Assembly (NCBI RefSeq): GCF_025165815.1
Contig: NZ_JAFFZE010000024.1
Coordinates: 62,001-126,000 of the forward strand
Reading direction: 5' to 3'
DNA from: Actinophytocola gossypii
Lineage (GTDB): Bacteria; Actinomycetota; Actinomycetes; Mycobacteriales; Pseudonocardiaceae
Length of the DNA: 64,000 bases
Numbering within the stretch: position 1 is the first letter of the stretch; every line of letters begins with the position of its first letter. Both the position numbers and the translations under genes were made by a program. Positions 25,073-32,715 of the stretch are shown here, piece after piece. A model generated the notes under the pieces. It was not told the origin of the DNA. It saw nothing but the letters and a program-made list of their open reading frames with translations, and did not search any database.

Positions 25073-26188
25073 ATGAGCGCCGCGACGCTGGAGCAGATCC
25101 GCCGACGTCTGCGGAGGTTCGCGGACGACGAGGCGGCAGCCGTCTCCCCGCTCTACAGCCATCTTGCCGGGCACGCCGCCGAAACCGACGAGGTGGCGGG
25201 GTTGTTGACCGCGGCGCCCGAGGAGAAGGCGCACCCCACGCTGCTGTTCGCCGCCGTACAGCGGGTGTTGCAGGCCGAGCCGTTCCACGAGCTGACGAGG
25301 TACTACCCGTCGCTCGGCGGCAACTGCGGCCCCGACAGCGAGACGTGGCAGGTCTTCCACACGTTCGTGGTCGAACGAGCCGATCGGGTGAGGTCACTGA
25401 TCGGTACGCGCGTGACCCAGACCAACGAGGTCCGCCGAGCCGCGCTCCTCTACCCGGCGGTCGCGATCGCCGCCCGCCAAGCCGGTGCCCCCGTGGCGTT
25501 GCTGGAGGTCGGCACGAGCGCCGGCCTGCTGCTCGGCCTGGCGGCGTACTCGTACCGCTACCAGACCCAACAGGCAGGACAACTGGCCGCGGGCCCCACC
25601 CGCTCGACGGTCGGTCTGCACTGCGCCCTGGCCCTGGCCCCCGGCGCGAACCTCCCGACGATCCCGAAGAAGCTGGCCGTGGCGACCAGGATCGGAATGG
25701 ACACGAGCCCGGTCGACCTGACCGACGAGGAGGAGTACGCCTGGCTGGAGGCGTGCGTGTGGCCCGACCAGCCGGAGCGCCTCCGCCTCTTCGGAGCCGC
25801 CGCCGCGGCGCAACGTAAGTCCCCACCCGACCTGGTGACAGGTGACGCCGTCGACGATTTGGCGGCCGTAGCCGACCGCGTGCCAGCGGACGAGCCGATC
25901 GTCGTACTGACGTCGAACGTGCTGTGGCAGTTCACAGAGGAGCGCAGGCAGGAGTTCCTCACCGAACTGCGCCGCCTGGCCGAGCGGCGCCCCCTGTGGT
26001 GGGTGAGCCAGGAGGGCTACACCGCCGGCCTGTCCACCCTCCTACCCCACCGCGACGAGCTACAACCGGCCGAAGGCGAGCCCACGTTCGGCGTCCTAGG
26101 CCTCGTGCGCTGGGCGAACGGCACCCCGCACGCCACCGCCCTCGCCCGCACCGCCCTACACGGCGAACGCATGGAGTGGCTCGCCTGA
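25073..26188 (+). CDS. DUF2332 family protein
   Basis: ATG 25073 gives 371 residues. The protein resembles the actinobacterial DUF2332 family: CSPLYSHLAG-like SPLYSHLAGHAAE near residue 22, ALLEVGTSAGLLLGL (a methyltransferase-like glycine motif), and VVLTSNVLWQF and PLWWVSQEG near the C-terminus. Function is unknown. It follows the MaoC gene closely and may be co-transcribed. The codons toward the end include more A/T-ending choices (CTA) than neighbouring genes. Confidence 0.85.
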   Translation: MSAATLEQIRRRLRRFADDEAAAVSPLYSHLAGHAAETDEVAGLLTAAPEEKAHPTLLFAAVQRVLQAEPFHELTRYYPSLGGNCGPDSETWQVFHTFVVERADRVRSLIGTRVTQTNEVRRAALLYPAVAIAARQAGAPVALLEVGTSAGLLLGLAAYSYRYQTQQAGQLAAGPTRSTVGLHCALALAPGANLPTIPKKLAVATRIGMDTSPVDLTDEEEYAWLEACVWPDQPERLRLFGAAAAAQRKSPPDLVTGDAVDDLAAVADRVPADEPIVVLTSNVLWQFTEERRQEFLTELRRLAERRPLWWVSQEGYTAGLSTLLPHRDELQPAEGEPTFGVLGLVRWANGTPHATALARTALHGERMEWLA

Positions 26189-26689
26189 CGCCGCCCGCCC
26201 CCGAACCTCACGGCCCCGAACCTCGCAGCCCGTGAGTACGGACCCGCACAGCCCGCGAACGCCCGCCTCGCGACCCGCGAACGTACGACTCGCGCGACGA
26301 GAACGTACGACTCGCGCGGTTCGCGAGTCGTACGCTCCGGGTCGGTGAGTCGTACGTTCCGGGAGGGGTGGGGCTCGCGCGCCGGGACGGTACGACTCGC
26401 GGGACGGGAGCGTACGACTCGCGGGACGGGAGCGTACGACTCGCGGGACGGGAGCGTACGACTCGCGGGACGGGAGCGTACGACTCGCGGGACGGGAGCG
26501 TACGACTCGCGGGTGGGGAGGGTGGGGCTCGTGCGTGTTTCCTGGGGTCGGAAACTGTCGGTGCTGGTCGGTAGAGTGGAAATCGGGGGACCCTCTACCA
26601 GCGAATGGAGCCTTTCGTTGGTAATCGTTCGTTTGGGGGTCTTGCGTATTTGGGGCTTTTGTGGTGGGGCGCCGGTGGTCGTGGGTGGG
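26189..26689. other. 500-base non-coding region containing the 22-bp repeat array
   Basis: No convincing gene is present between the DUF2332 gene and the NUDIX gene. Open frames here are generated by the repeat itself and have no family resemblance. The first 95 bases are irregular; then comes the repeat array (26284-26512). The remainder (26513-26689) is G/T-rich on the plus strand, with lower GC content than neighbouring genes, and holds no recognisable signal. Confidence 0.8.
26284..26512. repeat. Array of a 22-bp-period intergenic repeat
   Basis: The 10-mer TACGACTCGC occurs at 26284 and 26306, then inverted (GCGAGTCGTA, the second copy with G-T in place of G-C) at 26323 and 26345, then six times in tandem at 26391, 26413, 26435, 26457, 26479 and 26501. 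Within each orientation the spacing is exactly 22 bases. Copies of the same core also occur near 40479 and 62973. There are no variable spacers, so this is not a CRISPR array. Confidence 0.92.
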
Positions 26690-27094
26690 TCAAGGGTGGG
26701 GTAGGGCGTTCCAGTCACGGAGTGTGTTCGCCAGTTCGGGGACCAGGGTGCCGGTTCGCTCCATCGTGTGGAACTGGGTGGCGTTTAGCCAGGCTGCTTC
26801 GGTGGCGTCGTCGCCGGGGTGTAGGGAACCGGCTGTGACGGTCGCGGCGTAGTCGTGGATCTCGAAGGTGCCGGTGGGCGCGGGGCGGTGTACGGTCCCG
26901 ACCAGTTTCCCTGGTAGCACGTGCAAACCGGTCTCCTCGAGCAACTCTCGAACCAGGGCTTCGTGGTCGGTCTCGTCACGTTCTACGCGGCCGCCCGGGA
27001 GCGACCAGAGACCCTCGCCCGGCGGGCGGCCGCGGCGGATGAGCAGGAGCCGTCCCGCTGCGTCATGAACGATCCCGCCGACACACCTGATCAT
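26690..27094 (-). CDS. NUDIX hydrolase
   Basis: ATG 27094 (after GGAGG) gives 134 residues. The NUDIX box is complete: G35, E41, R49, E50, E53, E54 and G56 within [23 protein letters not shown] (position 34 onward). This family hydrolyses nucleoside diphosphates linked to other groups, with Mg2+ bound by the glutamates. A role in nucleotide-pool cleaning is possible but the substrate cannot be inferred. It is divergent from a small membrane-protein gene. Confidence 0.92.
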   Translation of the reverse strand: MIRCVGGIVHDAAGRLLLIRRGRPPGEGLWSLPGGRVERDETDHEALVRELLEETGLHVLPGKLVGTVHRPAPTGTFEIHDYAATVTAGSLHPGDDATEAAWLNATQFHTMERTGTLVPELANTLRDWNALPHP

Positions 27095-27269
27095 CGGAAC
27101 CTCCACCCTCGATCCGATCACGGTACGTAGCCAAAACGGGCTAGCACACCCGGCCACTGCCCCAAGAGCGGGACTGGGCTCCCGTTCGGCCCCCAGGTGC
27201 GGTACAAGTGTTGCAAAGGTTTGTCAGCAACCGACGATCGCCGATCGCCCAGGACACGGAGTAGTTGCG

Positions 27270-27434
27270 GTGAATGTCAAGAAGGCACTGATAATTTCCG
27301 GCGCTGCGTTGGTGGTGTTCTTCCTGGTGACCCAACCGGTCCAGTCGGCCGCGCTGGTGACCTCGATCCTGAACACCCTCAAGGACGCGGCCGAAGCAGT
27401 CATCACGTTCGTACGCTCGGTGTTCCAGACATAA
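27270..27434 (+). CDS. 54-residue single-TM small protein
   Basis: GTG 27270 follows GGAG and opens a 54-codon frame. The product begins VNVKKALIISGAALVVFFLV and continues TQPVQSAALVTSILNTLKDAAEA, with one hydrophobic helix followed by an amphipathic segment. Similar tiny proteins occur next to PH-domain membrane proteins in other actinomycetes. Third codon positions are mostly G/C. The PH-domain gene starts 18 bases later with its own -10 element. The function is unknown. Confidence 0.7.
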   Translation: MNVKKALIISGAALVVFFLVTQPVQSAALVTSILNTLKDAAEAVITFVRSVFQT

Positions 27435-27439
27435 ACCGG

Positions 27440-27445
27440 TACCGT
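27440..27445 (+). promoter_or_regulatory. -10 element for leaderless PH-domain gene
   Basis: TACCGT ends seven bases before the ATG at 27453, and there is no Shine-Dalgarno sequence, consistent with a leaderless transcript starting at or near the start codon. Confidence 0.55.
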
Positions 27446-27452
27446 CTGTACC

Positions 27453-28013
27453 ATGTTCGCGCCACGGGATTCCGACGAGTACCTGCTGGACACGGAACGA
27501 CGAGTCATCCGGGTGCGCCTGCACTGGGCCTCCCTCGCCTGGGACCTCTTCGAGGCGGTGGCCCTGCTCGCCGTCGCGGTGATGATCTCGTACCTGCTGC
27601 CGCCCTCGATGTGGCTGCTGCAGAACATCCTCTGGTACGCGGCGCTGTTCGTGGTGCTCCGCCTCGCCTACGTCGTCCTCATGTGGTGGGTCGAGCGGAT
27701 CGTGGTCACCGACAAACGCATGATGATGACCACCGGCATCATCACCACCAAGGTCCTGATGATGCCCATCGGCAAGGTGACCGACCTCACCTACGAGCGG
27801 CCGCTCATGGGTCGCATCCTCGGCTACGGCACCATGGTCGTCGAGTCCGCCGGCCAGATCCAGGCGCTGAACCGGCTCGAGTACCTGCCCAAGGCCGAGC
27901 AGGTCTACGACGCCATCTCCCAGCTCGTCTTCGGCGACAAGGAAGCCCAGGCCGCCCGCTTCTCCATGATCCGCGCCCAACGCCTCGCCAAGAAGCGCTC
28001 GAAGGTGGGCTGA
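27453..28013 (+). CDS. PH-domain (DUF304-type) membrane protein
   Basis: A 186-residue protein with two hydrophobic segments (LFEAVALLAVAVMISYLLP and ILWYAALFVVLRLAYVVLM) followed by a bacterial PH-like domain: VVTDKRMMMTTGIITTKVLMMPIGKVTDLTYERP (about residues 88-122), then GYGTMVVESAG. The family (PF03703-like) is widespread in actinomycetes and is likely membrane-associated; its partner is unknown. It lies directly after the 54-residue protein gene. Confidence 0.9.
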   Translation: MFAPRDSDEYLLDTERRVIRVRLHWASLAWDLFEAVALLAVAVMISYLLPPSMWLLQNILWYAALFVVLRLAYVVLMWWVERIVVTDKRMMMTTGIITTKVLMMPIGKVTDLTYERPLMGRILGYGTMVVESAGQIQALNRLEYLPKAEQVYDAISQLVFGDKEAQAARFSMIRAQRLAKKRSKVG

Positions 28014-28051
28014 CCGGAACAACCTCGACCCCCTCACGTTGAATACACCCT

Positions 28052-28915
28052 GTGAGGATCGATCTGCACACCCACTCGACCGCGTCCGACGGCACCGACA
28101 CGCCCGCCGAGCTCGTCGCCAACGCGGCCGCCGCCGGCCTGTCCGCTGTCGCGATCACCGACCACGACACCACCTCGGGCTGGGCCGAGGCCGTCGAGGC
28201 GCTCCCGCCCGGCCTGCGCCTGATCCGCGGCGCCGAGCTGTCGTGTGTGAGCCCCGACGGCAGAGGCGGCCACTGCTCGGTCCACCTGCTGGCCTACCTG
28301 TTCGACCCGGAGGCCGAGGCCGTCGTCGCCCAGTACGCGCGCACCAGGGACCTCCGCCGCGCCCGGCTGACCTCGATCGCCGAGAAGATGGCCGAGGACG
28401 GGCTGCCGATCGACCCGGCGGCGTTGCTCGGCGGGCTGCCGCCGGACGCCACCCCCGGCCGGCCCCACCTGGCCAGGGCGCTCGTGCAGGCCGGCGTCGT
28501 CGCCAGCGTCGACGAGGCGTTCGCGACCTACCTCAACGACCGCGGCCGCTACTACCTGCCCAGCTCGCGCACCTCGGTGCACGAGCAGATCGAGATGATC
28601 GCCAAGGCGGGCGGCGTGACCGTGCTCGCGCACGCCTTCGCGCACCACCGGGGCCCGACCGTCACCGCCGAGGTGATCAAGGAGCTCGCCGGCGTCGGCC
28701 TGCACGGCGTGGAGGTCGACCACCCCGACCACGACGACGCCGCCCGCGCCGAGCTGCGTGGCCTGGCCGCCGACCTCGACCTGATCGCCACCGGCTCCAG
28801 CGACTACCACGGCACCAACAAGGTGATCCGGCTCGGCCAGGAGACCACCGCCCCCGACCAGCTCGACGCGATCGCCGAGCGGGCGACCGGGGTGGCGGTC
28901 GTGGTGGGGTCGTGA
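28052..28915 (+). CDS. PHP-domain metal-dependent phosphoesterase
   Basis: GTG 28052 gives 287 residues. The PHP metal-binding motifs are visible: DLHTHSTASDGT near residue 4, AITDHDTTSG near 36, RGAELSC near 60, LAHAFAHHRG and HPDHDD, and GSSDYHGT near 247. The family includes nucleoside 3',5'-bisphosphate phosphatases of the YciV/RNase AM type, so a nucleotide or RNA-end phosphatase is likely. Its GTG start shows no strong ribosome binding site. Confidence 0.93.
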   Translation: MRIDLHTHSTASDGTDTPAELVANAAAAGLSAVAITDHDTTSGWAEAVEALPPGLRLIRGAELSCVSPDGRGGHCSVHLLAYLFDPEAEAVVAQYARTRDLRRARLTSIAEKMAEDGLPIDPAALLGGLPPDATPGRPHLARALVQAGVVASVDEAFATYLNDRGRYYLPSSRTSVHEQIEMIAKAGGVTVLAHAFAHHRGPTVTAEVIKELAGVGLHGVEVDHPDHDDAARAELRGLAADLDLIATGSSDYHGTNKVIRLGQETTAPDQLDAIAERATGVAVVVGS

Positions 28916-28973
28916 GTCACCTTCCGTCGACCTCAACCGTCACCTCAGGGGAACAGCCAGGGGAGGCGGAACA

Positions 28974-29585
28974 GTGACGTTCGACCTCCGGCTGTTCGCG
29001 GAGGTCACGATCACCCTCGTGGTGATCATGGACCCGCCGGGCACGGTGCCGGTGTTCCTCAGCCTGGTGGGCCGGCGCAGCAAGCCGGCACGGCTGCGGG
29101 CGGCCCGGCAGGCCGTGCTGGTCTCGCTCGGTGTGATCAGCCTGTTCGCCATCGGCGGCGAGGCGATCCTGTCGTACCTGCACATCGGGATCCCCGCCCT
29201 GCAGGGCGCCGGCGGGCTGCTCCTGCTGCTGATCGCGCTCGACCTGCTCACCGGCCGGGCCACCGCCGAGCCGCAGGCCGTCGACGACGTCAACGTGGCG
29301 CTCGTGCCGCTCGGCACCCCGCTGCTCGCCGGGCCGGGTGCCATCGCGGCCACGATCGTGTTCGTCCGGCAGGCCGAGGGCGAGACCGGCTCCTACGTGG
29401 CGCTCGCCTGCGCGATCCTGGCCGTGCACCTGGTGCTGTGGCTGTGCCTGCGTTACTCGACCGGGCTGATCCGGGTGATCAAGGACAGCGGCATCACGCT
29501 GCTCGCGAAGATCGCCGGTCTGCTGCTCGCCGCGATCGCGGTGCAGCTGATCGCCGACTCGGTCCGCGGGTTCATCGGCTCGTAG
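28974..29585 (+). CDS. MarC/UPF0056-family membrane protein
   Basis: A 203-residue integral membrane protein with six hydrophobic segments, starting at GTG 28974 after GGAGGCGG. The family hallmark PPGTVPVFLSL is near residue 20, with LVPLGTPLLAGPGAIAATI in the middle. MarC proteins were once linked to multiple antibiotic resistance, but that role is not supported and the real function is unclear. Its 3' end overlaps the convergent gene by 14 bases. Confidence 0.93.
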   Translation: MTFDLRLFAEVTITLVVIMDPPGTVPVFLSLVGRRSKPARLRAARQAVLVSLGVISLFAIGGEAILSYLHIGIPALQGAGGLLLLLIALDLLTGRATAEPQAVDDVNVALVPLGTPLLAGPGAIAATIVFVRQAEGETGSYVALACAILAVHLVLWLCLRYSTGLIRVIKDSGITLLAKIAGLLLAAIAVQLIADSVRGFIGS

Positions 29586-30441
29586 CCGCCCGCGCCAGCG
29601 CGGACAGGTCGAACGTGCCGTCGTCGTGGAACACCGGGTCCACGTAGGTGATGCCGTTCTCGACGTGGGAGAAGGACTGGCCCACGTTCACCACCGGACG
29701 GGTCACGTCCTGACCGGCCAGCTCGACGACGAAAGCGGGGTGCGTCGGGCCGGGACTGGCCAGGTAGCAGCGGACCAGCGCCTGCAGGACCTCGATGTCC
29801 CCGTCACGCAGGTGGTACTGCCGCTCGGCATAGGCGAACCACAGCTCCAGCAGGTCCGTCAGCTCGCCGGTGACCTCCGCGCGTGGGTGCTCGGTGAGCA
29901 GCCCGACCGCGGCCACCAGGTGGATCCTGGGGTGCAGACCGCTGAGCGTGTTGTACGGGTTGGGGTCGGAGGGGTCCAGTTGGGCGATCCCGGCGCGGGT
30001 GTCGGCGGCCGGGGGCAGACCGGCGTTCTCGGTCCAGAAGGTGACCTCCCAGCGGAGGTCCGCCACCGACCTGGCCACGATCCAGGCCGCCGCGCGCAGT
30101 CCCGTCTCGCCAGCGGCCTCCAGGTCACGCCGGGTGTCGGCGGCGCGGTCCGCCCAGGGGCCGGTGCCCACGCGGTAGCGGTCGCGGACGCCGGCGACCA
30201 GCTCGGCCGTCGCCGGGTCGTCGGGCAGCGGCCGCCCAGCCCGCTCCATGGCCTGCCGGCGGCGCACGTTCGGGTTGTCGGAGTCGGCTGCCAGGCGGGA
30301 CCGCAGGGCCAGCAGGTCGTCGATGACGTCCGGTGGCCGGTCGCTCCTGGCCGGCCGGACGGCGGGCTTCCGGCGCCCGAGTACGACGGCGGCGGCGACC
30401 AGCACCGCGACGACCAGCACGATGACGAGCCAGGGAGGCAT
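29572..30441 (-). CDS. Membrane-anchored protein of unknown function
   Basis: A 289-residue protein with an N-terminal hydrophobic anchor (WLVIVLVVAVLVAAAVVLG) followed by a basic Arg/Pro linker and a soluble region. Visible segments include AAAWIVARSVADLRWEVTFW and DLLELWFAYAERQYHLRDGD, suggesting a mainly helical domain. I do not recognise the family. It is convergent with marC, with a 14-base overlap, and divergent from the RecB-like gene. Confidence 0.7.
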   Translation of the reverse strand: MPPWLVIVLVVAVLVAAAVVLGRRKPAVRPARSDRPPDVIDDLLALRSRLAADSDNPNVRRRQAMERAGRPLPDDPATAELVAGVRDRYRVGTGPWADRAADTRRDLEAAGETGLRAAAWIVARSVADLRWEVTFWTENAGLPPAADTRAGIAQLDPSDPNPYNTLSGLHPRIHLVAAVGLLTEHPRAEVTGELTDLLELWFAYAERQYHLRDGDIEVLQALVRCYLASPGPTHPAFVVELAGQDVTRPVVNVGQSFSHVENGITYVDPVFHDDGTFDLSALARAATSR

Positions 30442-30523
30442 GGGTCCGAGCCTAGAACTCCGAGCCAGGAGGGCTCCCGGGGTGGCCGCTTGCGGTCGCG
30501 CGGGAACTGTCGGTGGGCTCCTC

Positions 30524-30529
30524 TACCGT
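30524..30529 (+). promoter_or_regulatory. -10 element for leaderless RecB-like gene
   Basis: TACCGT lies six bases before the GTG at 30536, matching the leaderless pattern seen at other genes of the window and supporting this start over ATG 30557. Confidence 0.5.
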
Positions 30530-30535
30530 TGAGGG

Positions 30536-31381
30536 GTGCAACTCGGGTTCGACGCGATGCCGCGCAAGCTGATCAAGGTCACCCCGTCCCGCGTCGCGAC
30601 CTGGGTGGACTGCCCGCGCCGGTACCGGATGGCCTACGTCGACCGGCCAACGCCGCCGCGCGGGGGCGCGTTCGCGCACAGCACGCTCGGCGCCGTGGTG
30701 CACAACGCGCTGCGGGCGTTCTTCGAGCTGCCGGTGTCGCGCCGCACGCCCGAGGTCGCGGCCGCGCTCGTCGGGCGGCACTGGAACGACGACGGCTTCG
30801 CCGGGCCGACGCAGGCCGCCACCTACCGCGACATCGCCGGCGGCTGGGTGGCCGACTACGTCAGCGAGATCGACGTCACCGACGACCCGATCGGGCTGGA
30901 GCGGTGGGTGTCCGCGCCGGTCGGCACGATCGTCGCCGAGGGCCGGGTCGACCGGATCGACGAGCGGGACGGCGAGCTGGTCATCGTCGACTACAAGACC
31001 GGGCGTACCGCGCTCACGACCGACGACGCCAGAGGGTCACAGGCGCTGGCACTCTACGTGTTGGCCGCCCGCCGGACCTTGCGCCGGCCGTGCCGCCGTG
31101 TTGAGCTGCACCATCTACCGTCCGGGACGGTGGCGGCCTGGGAGCACACCGAGGAGTCGCTGACCAGGCACCGCGTCAGGGCGGAGGAGGCGGCCGAGGA
31201 GTTCGCCCTCGCGACGGATACCCTCGACGCCGGCGGTGACGCCGACGTGCTGTTCCCGCCCCGCGTGGGGCGGCAGTGCTCGTGGTGCGACTTCCGGCGC
31301 AGCTGTCCCGAAGGGCAGGCCGCCGGCCCGCAGGCCGAGCCGTGGGCGCTGCTCGTGCGCGCCGACGAGGTGAAGGGATAG
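30536..31381 (+). CDS. RecB-family exonuclease with iron-sulphur cluster motif
   Basis: A 281-residue PD-(D/E)XK nuclease. It opens with SRVATWVDCPRRYRMAYVDR (the first cysteine) and has GRVDRIDERDGELVIVDYKTGR (catalytic Asp and Lys, about residues 140-160). Near the C-terminus, CSWCDFRRSC supplies three more cysteines, together forming a 4Fe-4S site like that of AddB and other nucleases. Such stand-alone enzymes probably act in DNA repair. It is followed after five bases by a small membrane protein gene. Confidence 0.93.
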   Translation: MQLGFDAMPRKLIKVTPSRVATWVDCPRRYRMAYVDRPTPPRGGAFAHSTLGAVVHNALRAFFELPVSRRTPEVAAALVGRHWNDDGFAGPTQAATYRDIAGGWVADYVSEIDVTDDPIGLERWVSAPVGTIVAEGRVDRIDERDGELVIVDYKTGRTALTTDDARGSQALALYVLAARRTLRRPCRRVELHHLPSGTVAAWEHTEESLTRHRVRAEEAAEEFALATDTLDAGGDADVLFPPRVGRQCSWCDFRRSCPEGQAAGPQAEPWALLVRADEVKG

Positions 31382-31386
31382 ACAGC

Positions 31387-31737
31387 GTGGACAACTCACC
31401 GACGGTCCCCCTGGCCGCATCCGGGGCCACCACCGTGGCCCTGGGGCCATCCGCCCCGAGCCGCCGGCGCGGCGGCTTCGGGCGAGAGCTGGCCGGGGCA
31501 CTGACGGTCGGGTTGTGCGTGCTGGCGGTCGTGGTCCTGGTCTTCCAGGTACTGGCCTGGGTCCGCGGCGTGCCCGGTCCCGGCCCGGCGATGGTGTTCG
31601 GCCACCTCGGCGCCGCCGTCCTGGCCGTCCTCGTCCAGCGCGTGGCCGACCGCGCGACCGGCGCCGCCGCCACGGTGGCCGCCCTCGGCGTCGTGGCCGT
31701 CACCGGCGCCACCATGTGGTTCCTCTGGTGGGCCTGA
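31387..31737 (+). CDS. Small membrane protein, unknown function
   Basis: GTG 31387 gives 116 residues: a Ser/Pro/Ala-rich and basic N-terminal tail of about 35 residues, then three hydrophobic segments (ALTVGLCVLAVVVLVFQVLA, FGHLGAAVLAVLV, and AALGVVAVTGATMWFLWW). I do not recognise a family. It is probably co-transcribed with the RecB-like gene and ends at a bidirectional terminator. Confidence 0.7.
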   Translation: MDNSPTVPLAASGATTVALGPSAPSRRRGGFGRELAGALTVGLCVLAVVVLVFQVLAWVRGVPGPGPAMVFGHLGAAVLAVLVQRVADRATGAAATVAALGVVAVTGATMWFLWWA

Positions 31738-31764
31738 ACGCCCCGAAGGTCACCTTCAGGGCGT
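31738..31764. terminator. Bidirectional hairpin terminator
   Basis: ACGCCC-C-GAAGG (31738-31749) pairs with CCTTC-A-GGGCGT (31753-31764) around a three-base loop with one mismatch. It lies between convergent genes, three bases after the membrane protein's stop and just before the hydrolase's end, so it can serve both. Confidence 0.65.
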
Positions 31765-31768
31765 CTCC

Positions 31769-32662
31769 CTAGGCGGTGAGCCAGGAACGCCAGGTGGGGA
31801 GGAGCGTGTTCAGCAGGGCGCTCGGGTTCTCGACGTTGGGGGAGTGGCGGGCGCCGGGGATCACGGCGAAGTCGGCATCGAGCCGGTCGGCCATGTCGCG
31901 TTGGGTGGACACCGGCCAGGCGTCGTCGCCCTCGCCGCAGGTCACCAGGCAGGGGATGCCCGAGGTGTGCAGGGTCCTGGCCAGCGGGGCGACCTGGTCG
32001 GGCTCGGTGCGCAGGCCGCGGGCCATGCCGAGCAGCCCGGCCGGCAGCGTGCTCAGGAACCGCTGCCGCAGGAACGTCGCCAGCTCCGGCGCCGGCGCGA
32101 GACGACCCGGCAGCATCCGGTCCAGCTCCTCACGCAGCCGCAGCGCCGCGTCCATGCCGTGCTCGCGGATCGCCGGTTCACCCAGCTCCAGGGCCTTGCG
32201 CCGGGGGCCGTCCGGCAGCTCGCACGGGCCGGTGCACATCAGCGTGAGCCCGGCGACCGGCGCGCCGGCCAGCACCGCGCCACGCACCACCAGGCCACCG
32301 AACGAGTGGCCGAGCAGCAGCACCGGGTTGCCCTCCGCGGACAGCTTGCCGACCAGCTCGGCCAGCACGGCACCGAGCGCGGCCGGCAGGTAGGCCGCCT
32401 CGTCGTCCGGCCCTTTGGACTCGTACTGCCCGGGCAGGTCGATCGCGATCGCGTGCATGCCGGCATCGGTGATCGGGTCGAGCAGCGGCGCGAAGTCCTC
32501 CTTGGACCCGGTGTACCCGGGCACCAGCAGCGCGATCGGCGCCGGATGCCCGCCGGGCTCCGGCGCCCGCGCGCTCAGCGCCGCCACCGGCCCGTACCGG
32601 CTGGGCAGCTCCACGCGTCGTCCCCGGTGCGGACTGATCTGTGACGGCGGTAGCTGGCTCAC
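31769..32662 (-). CDS. Alpha/beta hydrolase
   Basis: A 297-residue protein with the nucleophile elbow GHSFGG (LLLGHSFGGLVVRG), an oxyanion region LLVPGYTGSKEDF, an acid near GEGDDAWP, and histidine in PGARHSPNVE. These fit an esterase/lipase-like hydrolase. Substrate is unknown. It lies at the edge of the block syntenic with mycobacterial Rv3212-Rv3200c. Confidence 0.9.
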   Translation of the reverse strand: MSQLPPSQISPHRGRRVELPSRYGPVAALSARAPEPGGHPAPIALLVPGYTGSKEDFAPLLDPITDAGMHAIAIDLPGQYESKGPDDEAAYLPAALGAVLAELVGKLSAEGNPVLLLGHSFGGLVVRGAVLAGAPVAGLTLMCTGPCELPDGPRRKALELGEPAIREHGMDAALRLREELDRMLPGRLAPAPELATFLRQRFLSTLPAGLLGMARGLRTEPDQVAPLARTLHTSGIPCLVTCGEGDDAWPVSTQRDMADRLDADFAVIPGARHSPNVENPSALLNTLLPTWRSWLTA

Positions 32663-32715
32663 GGACTCCAGTGTCCCGCACGATCCGTGGAAGCGCTGTG
32701 GAGCTGGGCTGAACG

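Noticed and set aside
26284-26512. CRISPR array
   Set aside because: The 22-base units are contiguous, with no unique spacers of constant length, and no cas genes are nearby.
26345-26704. Protein-coding frames over the repeat array (plus and minus)
   Set aside because: The translated frames are simply repeated short motifs created by the 22-base units, with no homology.
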